NCBI RefSeq assembly: GCF_024362405.1
Contig: NZ_CP101454.1
Span: 1,798,001 to 1,862,000, forward strand
Direction of reading: 5' to 3'
Length of the DNA: 64,000 bases
DNA from: Halorarius litoreus
GTDB lineage: Archaea > Halobacteriota > Halobacteria > Halobacteriales > Haloarculaceae
The position numbers and the translations under genes were made by a program. The notes under the pieces are model-generated. The model was not told where the DNA came from. It saw only the letters and a program-made list of their open reading frames with translations, and made no database searches. Positions 19,295 to 28,259 of the stretch are shown piece by piece. The number at the start of each line of letters is the position of its first letter. The first letter of the stretch is position 1.

Positions 19295-20062
19295 ATGAGC
19301 GTCGAACTCACGCGGGACGACGAGATCGCGACTATCACCATCTCGAACCCCGAACGGAAGAACGCTATCTCGCTCGAGGCCGCCGAGGAGATGGCCGAAC
19401 ACGTCCACGACGTGGCCCACGACGACGGCATCCGATGTGTCGTCGTCCAGGGCGACGGCGACGCGTTCTCCTCGGGGCTCGACCTCGCGAGCGGGATGGG
19501 CACCAGCGGCCCGACCGAGGAACTCGAACGCGGGCTGAACGCCATCGCCACGGGCCTCCTGCGGATGGAGAAGCCGACCGTCGCGAAGGTTCGTGGCCCG
19601 GCCGTCGGTGCGGGCGCGTCCATCGCGACCGCGTGTGACTTCGTCTACGCCGAGGAGTCGGCGTACTTCGGCTGGGGCTTTACTGATATTGGGCTCGCAC
19701 CCGACACCGGCGCGACGTGGGTCCTGCCTCGACTCGTCGGGACGCGCCGCGCGCTCGAGCTCCTGATCACGGGCGAGAAGGTCACCGCCGAGGAGGCGGT
19801 CGCGCTCGACGTCGCCAACGACGCTGTCCCGGACGAGGACCTCGACGGGTTCGTCGAGGACCGCGTCAACCTGCTCGCGTCTCGGCCGACCGTCGCGGTC
19901 GGGACAGCGAAGAAACTCGTCTACCGCAGCAGTCACCGCTCGTTCGAGGAGGCGCTCCACGCCGAGGCGCAGGCGCAGGAGCGGGCCGTCGAGACGGAGG
20001 ACTTCGGGGAGGGCATCGCGGCGTTCGCCGAGAAGCGGGAGCCGGAGTTCCAGGGTCGCTAG
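19295..20062 (+). CDS. Enoyl-CoA hydratase/isomerase family protein (PaaG-like)
   Basis: A 255-residue crotonase-fold protein. The oxyanion-hole segments GDAFSSGLDL (near residue 55) and PAVGAGASIATACD (near residue 105) are intact. The Glu that acts as catalytic base in true hydratases (QPE motif) is replaced: here the segment reads GWGFTDIGLAPDTGATWVLP. That resembles PaaG-type isomerases, which use an Asp. A role in CoA-ester isomerisation is thus as likely as hydration. The start at 19295 is set by homology; the frame is open far upstream but only as antisense to the SDR gene. Confidence 0.88.
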   Translation: MSVELTRDDEIATITISNPERKNAISLEAAEEMAEHVHDVAHDDGIRCVVVQGDGDAFSSGLDLASGMGTSGPTEELERGLNAIATGLLRMEKPTVAKVRGPAVGAGASIATACDFVYAEESAYFGWGFTDIGLAPDTGATWVLPRLVGTRRALELLITGEKVTAEEAVALDVANDAVPDEDLDGFVEDRVNLLASRPTVAVGTAKKLVYRSSHRSFEEALHAEAQAQERAVETEDFGEGIAAFAEKREPEFQGR

Positions 20063-20223
20063 GGGTCGTCTGCCTCGTCGGGTTCGTTCTCGTCTTCGTC
20101 GTCCGCGTCGTCTCCCTGGAGGGTCGCCGCCGCGACGCCGACGCCACCGAGCGCCATCGCGCCGAGGAAGAGTTCGCCCTTCCGGTCGCGGACGGTCTCG
20201 ATGACGCGGGTCTTGCGGTCCAT
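20059..20223 (-). CDS. Small protein with one hydrophobic segment, 54 aa
   Basis: Start MDRKTRVIETVRDRKGELF, then a Gly/Ala-rich hydrophobic stretch (residues about 18-34) and a very acidic tail rich in Asp, Glu and Pro. The composition is that of a real haloarchaeal protein and the gene fills the gap between the crotonase gene (four-base stop overlap) and the PIMT gene. Probably a single-pass membrane protein; no family recognised. Confidence 0.6.
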   Translation of the reverse strand: MDRKTRVIETVRDRKGELFLGAMALGGVGVAAATLQGDDADDEDENEPDEADDP

Positions 20224-20327
20224 ACTCCTGGCTTGCGGAACCACAGTGAGAAGCGTTGTGGCCGTGTCAGACACACGGCATCGCGGCGCGTGACGGCCAG
20301 GACGACGACGCCCCGGATTCGGGCACG

Positions 20328-21071
20328 CTACAGGTGGCCGTCCCAGTCGATCCACTCCTGTTCCCAGCCCTTCCGGCGCTCGGCGGCGCGCTGGGCGTGC
20401 TCGCGGTCCTCGCGCCACGTCCGGTTGCGCTCGACGGTGTCGGCCTGCTCGCCGTCGACGAGCATCGGCTGGAACGCAACGGTCCCGTGGCGCTCGACGA
20501 TCTCACCCGTGGAATCGACCACCGAGAGCGTCTGGCCCGCCCCGCCGAGCGGAATCACCATCCGGCCGTCGTCGCTGAGCTGGTCGGCGAGTCGTCGCGG
20601 CGGCTCGATGGCCGCAGCCTCGACGAGGATCTTATCGTACGGGTGGTATTCGGGGAGTCCCTCGGCGCCGTCGCGGCAGTCGACGAGGACGCCGGGGTAG
20701 CCGGCGGCTTCGAGGTTCTGGCGGGCGTCGTAGACGAGGCGGCGGGCGATGTCGACGGCGTGGACGTTGCGCTCGCCGACGACCTCCGCCAGAACGGCCG
20801 CGGTGTAGCCGACGCCCGCGCCGACGACGAGGACGGTGTCGTCCGGGTCGGGAGCGACGGCCTCCAGCAGGCGGGCGGCGGTGCTGGGTGAGAGGATGCG
20901 GGTGCCGAGCCGCTCGCCGGTTCGGTCGGCGTACGCGAGCGACTCGTCGTCGACGAACGGCTCACGCGGCACCTCGCGCATCGCGATGCCGAGCCGTTCG
21001 CTGTGGACACATGCCTTTGCCTCGTGTTCGAGGCTGTCCACCATATCGTCGCGCAGTACCGCCGGGTCCAT
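20328..21071 (-). CDS. pcm: Protein-L-isoaspartate O-methyltransferase
   Basis: A 247-residue PIMT that repairs isoaspartyl residues using SAM. The family start (MVDSLEHEAKACVHSERLGIAMREVPRE), the ILSPSTAARLLEA segment and the SAM loop VLVVGAGVGYTAA are clear, followed by YDKILVEAAAIEPPRRLADQL. The C-terminal 50 residues (QPMLVDGEQ to the end) are an extra tail rich in Arg and Trp, also seen in haloarchaeal relatives as I recall. The start at 21071 is supported by the position of the first conserved residues. Confidence 0.9.
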   Translation of the reverse strand: MDPAVLRDDMVDSLEHEAKACVHSERLGIAMREVPREPFVDDESLAYADRTGERLGTRILSPSTAARLLEAVAPDPDDTVLVVGAGVGYTAAVLAEVVGERNVHAVDIARRLVYDARQNLEAAGYPGVLVDCRDGAEGLPEYHPYDKILVEAAAIEPPRRLADQLSDDGRMVIPLGGAGQTLSVVDSTGEIVERHGTVAFQPMLVDGEQADTVERNRTWREDREHAQRAAERRKGWEQEWIDWDGHL

Positions 21072-21093
21072 GGCCTCGCCTCCGTTCCCGAAG

Positions 21094-22014
21094 CTATTGA
21101 ACCCGACGCCCGACGAGGGCGACCCGGTCGGTGCCAGGCACGGGCTCGAGGTCGAGTGCGAACCCGGCGTTTTCGAACCACTCGCGGACGGTGGCCTCCT
21201 CGGAGATGCGCGCGCCACCGGTCGCCAGCGTCTCCACGTCGAGGAGGGCGGCGTCCGGGGTGTGGTCGCGCAGCGGCTCGACCGCGACGACCGCACCACC
21301 GGGTTCGAGGGCGGCCTGGGCGGCACGGAGCCACGCGCGGTTCTCCTCGGGGGTGTGCCGGCGGGTGAGGTCGACGGCACAGACGAGGTCGGTTTGCGGG
21401 ATACTGTCCACGTAGCCCCCTGTTTCGAGTCGAACCTCGGTCGGTCGCAGAAGGGGTGCGGCGGCGTCGGCGCGCTCGGGCGTCTCGACGAGCGTGACCT
21501 CGAAGCCCCGGGCGAGGAACTCGCGGGCGTGTCGGCCGGGGCCGTCGCGGAGCACGACGACGGAGTCGGCGTCGGGGTGTGCGCGGACCGCGGCGGTCAC
21601 GGTCGCGCGGACGGTGGTGTCGTCGCGACTCCACTCGGTCCCGAGTTCGTTCCGGGTGGCGTACTCGCTGGGGTCGGGTGGGGTGCCGGTGCGGGCGGTC
21701 TCGGGCAGCGCGAGCCACGCATCGAAGGTGTCGAGTGCGTGGGGGAGTCGCCCGATAGAGCGCAGGTCGGTCTTGGTGAGAAAGCCCAGCAGGCGGTTCG
21801 TGGGCTCGTACTCGTCGCCGACCTGTTCGACGAGTCCTCGGTCGGCGAGTGCGGTGACGAGCGTGTCGGCCGCGACGGGAGTGATGCCCGTCTCGGTAGC
21901 GACGTCCTCGGGGGTGCCGGCGCTCGTCGCGAGCGCGTCGAGTACCTCGCACTCTCGGGCCGCCCACAGCACGAGGAGTTCTCTGGCCCCGGTGGGGAGG
22001 GCGTCGTCGGTCAT
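21094..22014 (-). CDS. Winged-helix plus SAM-dependent methyltransferase
   Basis: A 306-residue protein. Residues about 10-70 form a winged-helix dimerisation module (EDVATETGITPVAADTLVTALADRGLVE) as in plant-type O-methyltransferases. The SAM-binding domain follows with VVVLRDGPGRHAREFLARGFEVTLVE around residue 155 and LVCAVDLTRRHTPEENRAWL further on. The glycine loop is weak (DGPGRH), so cofactor binding is inferred from the fold pattern. It lies 22 nt upstream of pcm on the same strand. Confidence 0.75.
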   Translation of the reverse strand: MTDDALPTGARELLVLWAARECEVLDALATSAGTPEDVATETGITPVAADTLVTALADRGLVEQVGDEYEPTNRLLGFLTKTDLRSIGRLPHALDTFDAWLALPETARTGTPPDPSEYATRNELGTEWSRDDTTVRATVTAAVRAHPDADSVVVLRDGPGRHAREFLARGFEVTLVETPERADAAAPLLRPTEVRLETGGYVDSIPQTDLVCAVDLTRRHTPEENRAWLRAAQAALEPGGAVVAVEPLRDHTPDAALLDVETLATGGARISEEATVREWFENAGFALDLEPVPGTDRVALVGRRVQ

Positions 22015-22143
22015 GGGCGGGGTTCGTGGTGGTCCGTCTTGGTTCTCCCGACGCCAATACTGAAACCCCTGCCACGAGTCGGTGTCCCCATGTCGACCGA
22101 TTCGGACGCCCGACCGCGCGCCCCAGCCAGTGGGCGGTGACGG

Positions 22144-23079
22144 ATGGCAGGTATCGTACGCCCGGCACTTCTCGTCGGCGTCAGCGTTGCCGCGCTGTGG
22201 GTCGGGGCAACCCTCTTCGTCACCAACGCCGCACGCGTCGCCAGACGGCTCGGTGTGCCCGAACTCGTCGTCGGGCTGACGGTCGTCGGGTTCGGCACCT
22301 CCGCACCGGAACTAGTCACCTCAGTCGACGCCGCGCTCGTCGGGGCAGCCGACGTCGCGGTCGGCAACGTCGTCGGCTCGAACCTGTTCAACCTCGGCGT
22401 CGTCCTCGGCGGCCTCGCACTGTTCGGCTCGGTTGCCGCGTCCCGGTCGCTCGCCCGCCGGGACGCCCCGGCGATGCTCGGTGCCACGTTGCTGCTCCCG
22501 CTGTTGCTCAGCGACCTGCGGCTCGGCCGGAGCGAGGGACTGGCCCTGCTGGGGCTGCTGGCCGTGTATCTCGGTGTCCTGATCCGGCAGGCGCGAGACG
22601 AAGCGGCTGTCACGAACACCAGCGACGACGCGACCGCTGGCCCCCGAGCGGTCCTCGTCGCCATCGCCGGACTGGGCCTCGTCGTCGCCGGGGCGGACCT
22701 GCTCGTCCGGTCGGCCATCGACCTCGCTCGGCTCGCGGGACTCTCCGAGTGGGTCATCGGCGAGACGGTCGTGGCGGTCGCCACCTCGACGCCGGAGGTC
22801 GCCGCGTCGCTCGTCGCCGTGCGCCAGGGGATGCGCGAACTCGCTGCGGGCAACGTGGTCGGTAGCAACGTGTTCAACGTCCTCGGCATCCTCGGGGTGA
22901 CGGCGGTCGTTCGTCCGCTCTCGGTCACGCCGACCGCGGTTCCGACCGTACTGTGGCTGGTCGGGCTGACGGCGCTGGTGGTCGTCCTGCTGACGACGCG
23001 CCGTCGGCTCTCACGGCTGGAGGGCGCAGTCGCCGTCGCGGTGAACCTCGTCAGGTGGGGGCTCGACGTGCTGGGATAG
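22144..23079 (+). CDS. Calcium/sodium antiporter, CaCA family (CAX/NCX-like)
   Basis: A 311-residue, ten-helix exchanger. The two inverted alpha repeats are plain: GFGTSAPELVTSV followed by GNVVGSNLFNL near residue 50, and VATSTPEVAASL followed by GNVVGSNVFNV near residue 205. The Glu in each repeat binds the cation. Such proteins export calcium in exchange for sodium. A 16-codon reading frame ends three bases before the ATG (see findings). Confidence 0.92.
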   Translation: MAGIVRPALLVGVSVAALWVGATLFVTNAARVARRLGVPELVVGLTVVGFGTSAPELVTSVDAALVGAADVAVGNVVGSNLFNLGVVLGGLALFGSVAASRSLARRDAPAMLGATLLLPLLLSDLRLGRSEGLALLGLLAVYLGVLIRQARDEAAVTNTSDDATAGPRAVLVAIAGLGLVVAGADLLVRSAIDLARLAGLSEWVIGETVVAVATSTPEVAASLVAVRQGMRELAAGNVVGSNVFNVLGILGVTAVVRPLSVTPTAVPTVLWLVGLTALVVVLLTTRRRLSRLEGAVAVAVNLVRWGLDVLG

Positions 23080-23107
23080 CGAGTCTGACGAGCGCGGCTG
23101 GGTCGGT

Positions 23108-23875
23108 TCAGTCGTCCTCGACGACCCGCTCCTCGCCGTCGAAGTGCGCGGAGTTGTCCTGCGGTTCGTAGCCGAGGACCTCCTTCGCGCGCTCCAGCGA
23201 GTAGTACTTCCGGTCGTTGTCCGAGATTCCGTAGACGATCTCGTAGTCGTAGTCGGCCTCCAGCGCACAGCGGTGGAGGTTGGCACAGTCACGATGACTC
23301 AGCCACATCGCCTGTCCGCGCTCGTAGTCGATGGGCGGGTGGCCCTTCGTGAGGTTGCCGATGCGGACGTTGCACACCTTGATGCCGTGTTCGTCGTGGT
23401 AGTAGCGGCCGAGCGTCTCGCCGGTCGCCTTCGAGATGCCGTAGAAGTTGCCGGGGCGGGGGAGTTCCGTGCCGTCGAGCCGGAACTCGTGGTGTTCGCG
23501 GTACAGCTCGGGTTTCCGCTCCGTCTCGAAGTGGCCGACGGCGTGGTTCGAGGAGGCGAAGACGAACTTCTCGACGCCCGCCTCGACGGCCGCATCGTAG
23601 AGGATCTTCGTGCCGTTGATGTTGTTCTCCAGCACCGAGTCCCAGGGGGCGTTCGGACGGGGGTCGCCCGCGAGGTGGATGACGGCACCGACGCCCTCGC
23701 AGGCCTCGGCCATCAGGTCCGCCTCGACGACGTCGCCGATGAGGTACGGGAACTCCGGCTCCTCCGAGGGGGGGTTGTGATAGAGCAGTCGCCAGTCGTA
23801 CTCGTCGGCGAGCCCGTCGAGAATCGCCCCGCCGACGCGGCCACCGGCGCCGGTCAACAGTACGGGGTCGTCCAT
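23108..23875 (-). CDS. azf: NAD-dependent glucose-6-phosphate dehydrogenase (Azf)
   Basis: A 255-residue extended-SDR protein that matches the Haloferax volcanii enzyme Azf, which feeds the haloarchaeal oxidative pentose phosphate pathway. Diagnostic stretches are LLTGAGGRVGGAIL (NAD loop), HLAGDPRPNAPWDSVL, ASSNHAVG, GNFYGISKATGETLGRYY (catalytic Y-xxx-K), NVRIGNLTKGHPP and YGISDNDRKYYSLERA. The start at 23875 gives the canonical N terminus MDDPVLLTGAGG. It is divergent from the mptD gene 71 nt away. Confidence 0.93.
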   Translation of the reverse strand: MDDPVLLTGAGGRVGGAILDGLADEYDWRLLYHNPPSEEPEFPYLIGDVVEADLMAEACEGVGAVIHLAGDPRPNAPWDSVLENNINGTKILYDAAVEAGVEKFVFASSNHAVGHFETERKPELYREHHEFRLDGTELPRPGNFYGISKATGETLGRYYHDEHGIKVCNVRIGNLTKGHPPIDYERGQAMWLSHRDCANLHRCALEADYDYEIVYGISDNDRKYYSLERAKEVLGYEPQDNSAHFDGEERVVEDD

Positions 23876-23946
23876 ACGCGGTGCTGGAGTAGCCGGGACA
23901 AGAAACGTCCGGTTCGCTTTTCTTTCGGCCCAGCGACGTGACCGTC

Positions 23947-24291
23947 ATGGACCCCGCTGATTCCGAACTCGCCTGCTTCGAGGCGGGCATCAAGTTCGGC
24001 TCGCTGTACCACCAGTTCGCCGGCACGCCCGTCGCGCCCCGCTCCATCGACTCGCTCGAGCGCGCAATCGCGGAGAGCATCGAGAACCAGCCGTTCTGCG
24101 AATCGGTCACTGTGGACATCATCGAGGCACGCGTGCGCGACGCCATCGACCACGACGAGGGGTACACCGAACTCACGGGGTCGCTCATGGAGGTGGCCAT
24201 GACCATCGACTACGAGGGGGTCGTGGTCGAAACGGAGATGGCGATGGAGGCGGGCTACCCCCGGATGCGCGTCGTCTCCGTGGGCGAGTAG
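23947..24291 (+). CDS. mptD: Archaeal dihydroneopterin aldolase (MptD-like)
   Basis: A 114-residue protein of the archaeal dihydroneopterin aldolase family, which cleaves 7,8-dihydroneopterin in methanopterin or folate-type pterin synthesis. CFEAGIKFGSLYHQFAGTPV near residue 10 and GYTELTGSLMEVAM near residue 78 are family hallmarks. The ATG at 23947 is preferred to the GTG nine bases upstream. The next gene begins 43 nt after the stop on the same strand. Confidence 0.87.
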   Translation: MDPADSELACFEAGIKFGSLYHQFAGTPVAPRSIDSLERAIAESIENQPFCESVTVDIIEARVRDAIDHDEGYTELTGSLMEVAMTIDYEGVVVETEMAMEAGYPRMRVVSVGE

Positions 24292-24334
24292 CTGTCAGGG
24301 AAGCGTTAAGACGCCGGGTGCCGAGTGGGTGGAC

Positions 24335-25348
24335 ATGGCTCTCTCTGCGACCCAGCGACTCGACGATGCGTTCGACGCCACCAAGGCGTTGCTTCTCCCG
24401 TTCGACGCCAGCACGTGGGTCCGGCTCGCCGTGATGGTGTTCTTCATCGGCGGTCTCGGTGGCGGGCTCTCGGGCGGCAGCAACGTCGGCGGCGGTGGGG
24501 GGACCGGCGGCGTCGACGCGGGTGGCGTTCCGTCACCCGACCGCCTACTCGACGGGTTCCAGCCGCTCTTCGGCCCCGGTATCGGGCTGCTCGTCGTCGC
24601 GCTCGTGGTCGTCGGACTCCTCGTCGGTCTCCTGTTCCTCTACGTCGGGAGCGTGATGGAGTTCGTCTTCGTCGAGGCGCTCGTCACCCGCGAGGCCGTC
24701 GTCCGCGAGCGGTTCTCGGCCCGCCGCTGGCAGGGGACGCGCCTGTTCGGGTTCCGCATCGTGCTGTTCCTGCTCGTCGCGGCGCTCGTCGGCGCTGCTG
24801 CGGCGCTCGGCCTCGCGCTACAGGGTCCCGGTATCCGCGTGCTCGCAGTCCTGTTCGCAATCCCCGTCCTCCTCGTCGTGGGCCTCGTCGCCGCTGTCAT
24901 CAACGGGTTCACGACGGTGTTCGTCGTCCCCATCATGCTCGAAGAGCGGTGTGGGGTGCTGGCGGGGTGGCGCCAGCTCCGCCCGGCCATCCGCGCGCAG
25001 CTCGACGAGTTCGGCGTCTACCTCCTGCTTTCGGTCATCCTCGGCGCCATCGGTGGGATGTTCGTCGCCACCGTCGTCGGTATCGTCGGGGTCGTGCTGT
25101 TCCTCCCCGTCGGCCTGCTCGGGTTCGCCGCGCTCGTCGCCGGTGGCGGCCCGGCGCTCGTCCTCCTCGTGCCGGTCGTCTTCGTCGTCCTACTGGCGCT
25201 CGGCGCGATCGGCGCGGTCGTCAGCGTCCCCGTCGTGACCTACCTCCGGTACTACGCGCTGCTCGTGCTCGGTGACACGACCGACTACGACCTGCTCGGC
25301 GTCGCTGAATCGTCCGACGCCGGGACCGGCGACGAGACGCCCGCCTGA
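24335..25348 (+). CDS. Polytopic membrane protein with Gly-rich linker, 337 aa
   Basis: Residues 1-25 are soluble, the first hydrophobic segment is at about 30-45, then a Gly/Ser-rich stretch (GGGLSGGSNVGGGGGTGG) and four or five more hydrophobic blocks up to about residue 315. Between them lies a conserved-looking part (EFVFVEALVTREAVVRERFSARRWQGTRLFGFRI). This layout is common in a family of haloarchaeal membrane proteins of unknown function. ATG at 24335 is preferred over GTG at 24329. Confidence 0.75.
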   Translation: MALSATQRLDDAFDATKALLLPFDASTWVRLAVMVFFIGGLGGGLSGGSNVGGGGGTGGVDAGGVPSPDRLLDGFQPLFGPGIGLLVVALVVVGLLVGLLFLYVGSVMEFVFVEALVTREAVVRERFSARRWQGTRLFGFRIVLFLLVAALVGAAAALGLALQGPGIRVLAVLFAIPVLLVVGLVAAVINGFTTVFVVPIMLEERCGVLAGWRQLRPAIRAQLDEFGVYLLLSVILGAIGGMFVATVVGIVGVVLFLPVGLLGFAALVAGGGPALVLLVPVVFVVLLALGAIGAVVSVPVVTYLRYYALLVLGDTTDYDLLGVAESSDAGTGDETPA

Positions 25349-25377
25349 GCTTCATTTCACTTTCACTTTCGGGCTCG

Positions 25378-25385
25378 TTTATATA
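25378..25385 (+). promoter_or_regulatory. TATA box of the 25410 gene
   Basis: TTTATATA lies with its centre about 28 nt before the ATG at 25410, the distance expected for a leaderless haloarchaeal transcript. A short tandem TTTCACTTTCACTTTC precedes it and could be part of the BRE/upstream region. Confidence 0.65.
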
Positions 25386-25409
25386 GTGTCCCGTGCCGAA
25401 CCCGTTGGT

Positions 25410-25832
25410 ATGAGTCAGGCGACGTTCGACGACGACGAACTGTTCGGTGAGGCGGCCGACGAGATGCGCGCGGCCGTCGAGGAGGCGCTCGATGCGGCCC
25501 GCGAGGAACTCCCCGAGGCCGACGACATCTGGGACGTCGAGGCGGACAACACGCTCGGCGTCCTCAACGCGCTGAAGGGCGCGCTCGACACTGGCGACGC
25601 CGCCGACGAACTCCGCGAGGCGAAGAAGCAGTTCGTGATGGGCAAGCGCGCCGACGCGTTCGAGGACGCCGACGACCTCGAGGAGGCCATCGCCGAACTG
25701 GAGGAGCTCCTCGGCGACATCGAGACGGCTCACGAGGAGGCGTCGGACCTCGCGTCGACGATTCCCGGCCTGCGCGGCGCGCTGGAAGACGCCGCCGAGG
25801 ACGCGGACAACGACGACGAGGACGAGGAGTAG
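25410..25832 (+). CDS. Conserved acidic helical protein, 140 aa (DUF5790-like)
   Basis: A very acidic protein made mainly of Ala/Glu/Asp-rich helices (EEALDAAREELPEADDIWDVEADNTLGVLNALKGAL), without membrane segments or cysteines. I recall this type as a widely conserved haloarchaeal family of unknown function. The ATG at 25410 is fixed by the leaderless-type promoter. Its end lies two bases from the stop of the convergent MFS gene. Confidence 0.78.
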   Translation: MSQATFDDDELFGEAADEMRAAVEEALDAAREELPEADDIWDVEADNTLGVLNALKGALDTGDAADELREAKKQFVMGKRADAFEDADDLEEAIAELEELLGDIETAHEEASDLASTIPGLRGALEDAAEDADNDDEDEE

Positions 25833-25834
25833 AC

Positions 25835-27040
25835 TCAGACGGCCTCCTTCGGGCCCGGCGACGAGGCGACCTGCCGCCCGGTCGCCAGCAGCGCCACCAG
25901 TGCGGCGACGCCGGCCACGACCCCAGCGGCGAGCAACAGCGACCGGTAGCCGGTCGTCACCGCGAGTCCCGCGAACAGCACCGGGCCGACCGCCCGGCCG
26001 AGGAACGTCGTGCTGTTTCGGAGACTGAGCGCGCCGGCGCGGTAGTGGCCGCTCACGCGCTCGCTCATCTCGGCGTCGACACACGGCATCGTCAGCCCGA
26101 CGCCCGCACCGAACACCGCCACCCCGACCGCGACGAGCAGCACCGTCGGCGCTGCCCACGCGACCACGAGCCCGACGCCGTAGCAGGCGAACCCGAACGC
26201 GATGAGCCGGCCGTTCGACAGCCGGCGGGCGAACCGCCCGTTGAGCGCCGCGGCGACGATGGCCGTCACCTCGGTCGCGGTCAACACCAGCCCGACCAGC
26301 AGCGGGCCGAGGCCGAACTCCGCGGGTAACAGCAGCGGGAGGGCGGTGAACACCGTCCCGAACAGCAGTACCTCGGTCAGGAACGAGGTGGTGTACAGCC
26401 CTGCGGTGCCCCGCGTGGCGACGGCCCTCGCGGCTCCCCGGAGATACGCCACGTCGCGGGCCGACCGCGCCCGTTCGGGCTCCTCCAGCGCGACGGCCGC
26501 GACGCCCGCGAGCGGGAGCGCGAGCAGATAGGAGAGGAACGGCGTCTCCCACGACACCGCGACGAGGGCGCCCCCGACGATGGGGAAGATGGCGGCACCT
26601 GCCGAGAGGACCGCGGTGTTCACGCCGAGGACGGCATTCCGCTGGACGCCCTCGAACGCGTCGCCGACGATGGTGACGGTCGTGACGAAGATGCCCGCGG
26701 CCGCGGTACCCGCGATAGCTCGGAGGACCAGAACGGTCGTGAAGTCGGTCGCGAGCACGGTTGCGCCGCCCGCCAGCCCGAAGAGGAGGAGTGAGGGGAC
26801 GAGCACCCGGCGGCGGCCGAACCGGTCGGCGAGGATGCCGATGAACGGCGAGACGACGATGCCGACGACGAAGTAGGCGCTGACGAGCAGGCTGGCCTGT
26901 GCGTCGGTCACGCCGAACGCGTCGCGGATGACCGGAAGCGCGGGGGCGACGAGCGGCACGCCGAGTGGCGCGAGTGCGGTGCTCGCCAGTACCACCTGTA
27001 CCGTCCGCGAGCGCCACGGGACGCGCGCTGGCTCGGACAT
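25835..27040 (-). CDS. MFS transporter, 12 TM
   Basis: A 401-residue major facilitator. The loop 2-3 motif GILADRFGRRRVLVPSLLLFG is canonical, and 12 hydrophobic segments can be counted. The N-terminal pattern (LVAPALPVIRDAFGVTDAQASLLVSAYF) resembles drug/H+ antiporters of the DHA group. Its start is one base after the end of the methyltransferase gene, so the two are an operon; a shared substrate is possible. Confidence 0.88.
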   Translation of the reverse strand: MSEPARVPWRSRTVQVVLASTALAPLGVPLVAPALPVIRDAFGVTDAQASLLVSAYFVVGIVVSPFIGILADRFGRRRVLVPSLLLFGLAGGATVLATDFTTVLVLRAIAGTAAAGIFVTTVTIVGDAFEGVQRNAVLGVNTAVLSAGAAIFPIVGGALVAVSWETPFLSYLLALPLAGVAAVALEEPERARSARDVAYLRGAARAVATRGTAGLYTTSFLTEVLLFGTVFTALPLLLPAEFGLGPLLVGLVLTATEVTAIVAAALNGRFARRLSNGRLIAFGFACYGVGLVVAWAAPTVLLVAVGVAVFGAGVGLTMPCVDAEMSERVSGHYRAGALSLRNSTTFLGRAVGPVLFAGLAVTTGYRSLLLAAGVVAGVAALVALLATGRQVASSPGPKEAV

Positions 27041-27041
27041 C

Positions 27042-28124
27042 TCAGCCCTCCAGCCGGTAGAACCGGAAGAACTCCGTCTCGATTGGCAGCACCTCGACCG
27101 AGGTGAAGCCCGCCTGCTCGGCGTACGCGCGGAGGGTGTCCGTGCGCATCACGGTCCCCGTCGCGGCCGAGGGGGTGTCGGCCCGGCCGACCGGCAGGCA
27201 GTGGAGGACGCTCCAGCCGTACATCATCCAGTCGAAGTCTTCGGGCGCGGCGAACGTCTCGCCCACGCGCTCGTCCATCACGAGCACCGTTCCGTCGGGG
27301 GTGGCGAGTCGGCGCATCGTCGCCAGCGCACCCACCGGGTCAGCCATGTCGTGGACGCACTCGAACGCCGTCACGAGGTCGTACGCGCCCTCGATGTCGG
27401 GGTCGCTCGCGTCACGACGATGAATCTCGACGCGGTCAGCGAGTCCGGCCTCGGCGACGACCTCGCGGGCCGCCTCGACCGATTCGGCGTCGAGGTCGTA
27501 GCCGTCGACGTGGACCTCGGGATACGCGTCGGCGATGCCGACACAGGAGTGGCCGAACCCACAGCCGATGTCCGCGACGCGGGCACCGGGTTCCCGGAGT
27601 CGGCTATCGACGTCCGGCATCGTCGGCAGCCACTCTGCGCCCAGCAGGTGTCGGAAGGCCGGGCGGTTGATGCGTGCCTGGCCTTCGTGGAGGTCGGGGC
27701 TGTAGTCGGCGAATGGAACTCCCTCGCCGGTCCGGAACGCCTCGACGACCGCTCGGATGGGGAGTGCCGCGCCGACGAACACCTGCGCGAGCGGCGCGAG
27801 GTAGTTCAGGCTCTCGGCGTCGGTGAGCACCTCGACGTGGCCCTCGGGCAGCGAGTAGCGCCGTTCGTCGGCGCTGGCGTCCGGGTCGTCGACGCTGAGT
27901 ACGCCAGCGAGCGTCTGCTGTTCGAGCCACTCACGGGCGTACCGCTCGTCCGTGTCGGTCGCCTCGGCGAGCGCTGTCGACGTGAGCGCTCCCTCGTCGA
28001 CCAGCGTCTCGTAGTAGCCCAACTGGTCGCCGATGTAGACGGTGAACACGAGGAACGCGCCGTCGACGGCGTCGACGAGTCGCTCGACGAACGCGTCGGC
28101 CTCGGACTGCAGTGTCTGTGCCAT
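27042..28124 (-). CDS. Class I SAM-dependent methyltransferase with winged-helix N domain
   Basis: A 360-residue protein. An N-terminal helical/winged-helix region (residues about 10-100) carries LTSTALAEATDTDERYAREWLEQQ. The SAM domain begins near 185 with ADIGCGFGHSCVGIADAYPEVHVDGYDLD (motif I and acidic motif II), then DLVTAFECVHDM. This layout is that of the S-adenosylmethionine methyltransferases related to UbiE/arsenite or small-molecule enzymes. It forms an operon with the MFS gene. The regulator at 28260 is divergent. Confidence 0.82.
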   Translation of the reverse strand: MAQTLQSEADAFVERLVDAVDGAFLVFTVYIGDQLGYYETLVDEGALTSTALAEATDTDERYAREWLEQQTLAGVLSVDDPDASADERRYSLPEGHVEVLTDAESLNYLAPLAQVFVGAALPIRAVVEAFRTGEGVPFADYSPDLHEGQARINRPAFRHLLGAEWLPTMPDVDSRLREPGARVADIGCGFGHSCVGIADAYPEVHVDGYDLDAESVEAAREVVAEAGLADRVEIHRRDASDPDIEGAYDLVTAFECVHDMADPVGALATMRRLATPDGTVLVMDERVGETFAAPEDFDWMMYGWSVLHCLPVGRADTPSAATGTVMRTDTLRAYAEQAGFTSVEVLPIETEFFRFYRLEG

Positions 28125-28259
28125 AGAAAACCGATGGACTGGACGGCCGTTAGCCTCACCTACCGAACCGTGAGTCGAACGATAACAACTGTCTCACGGG
28201 GAGAAACGCGTGTCACGACCTGAGATAGGGTTATCGGCGTGTGGGTCATTGTCACAGTC

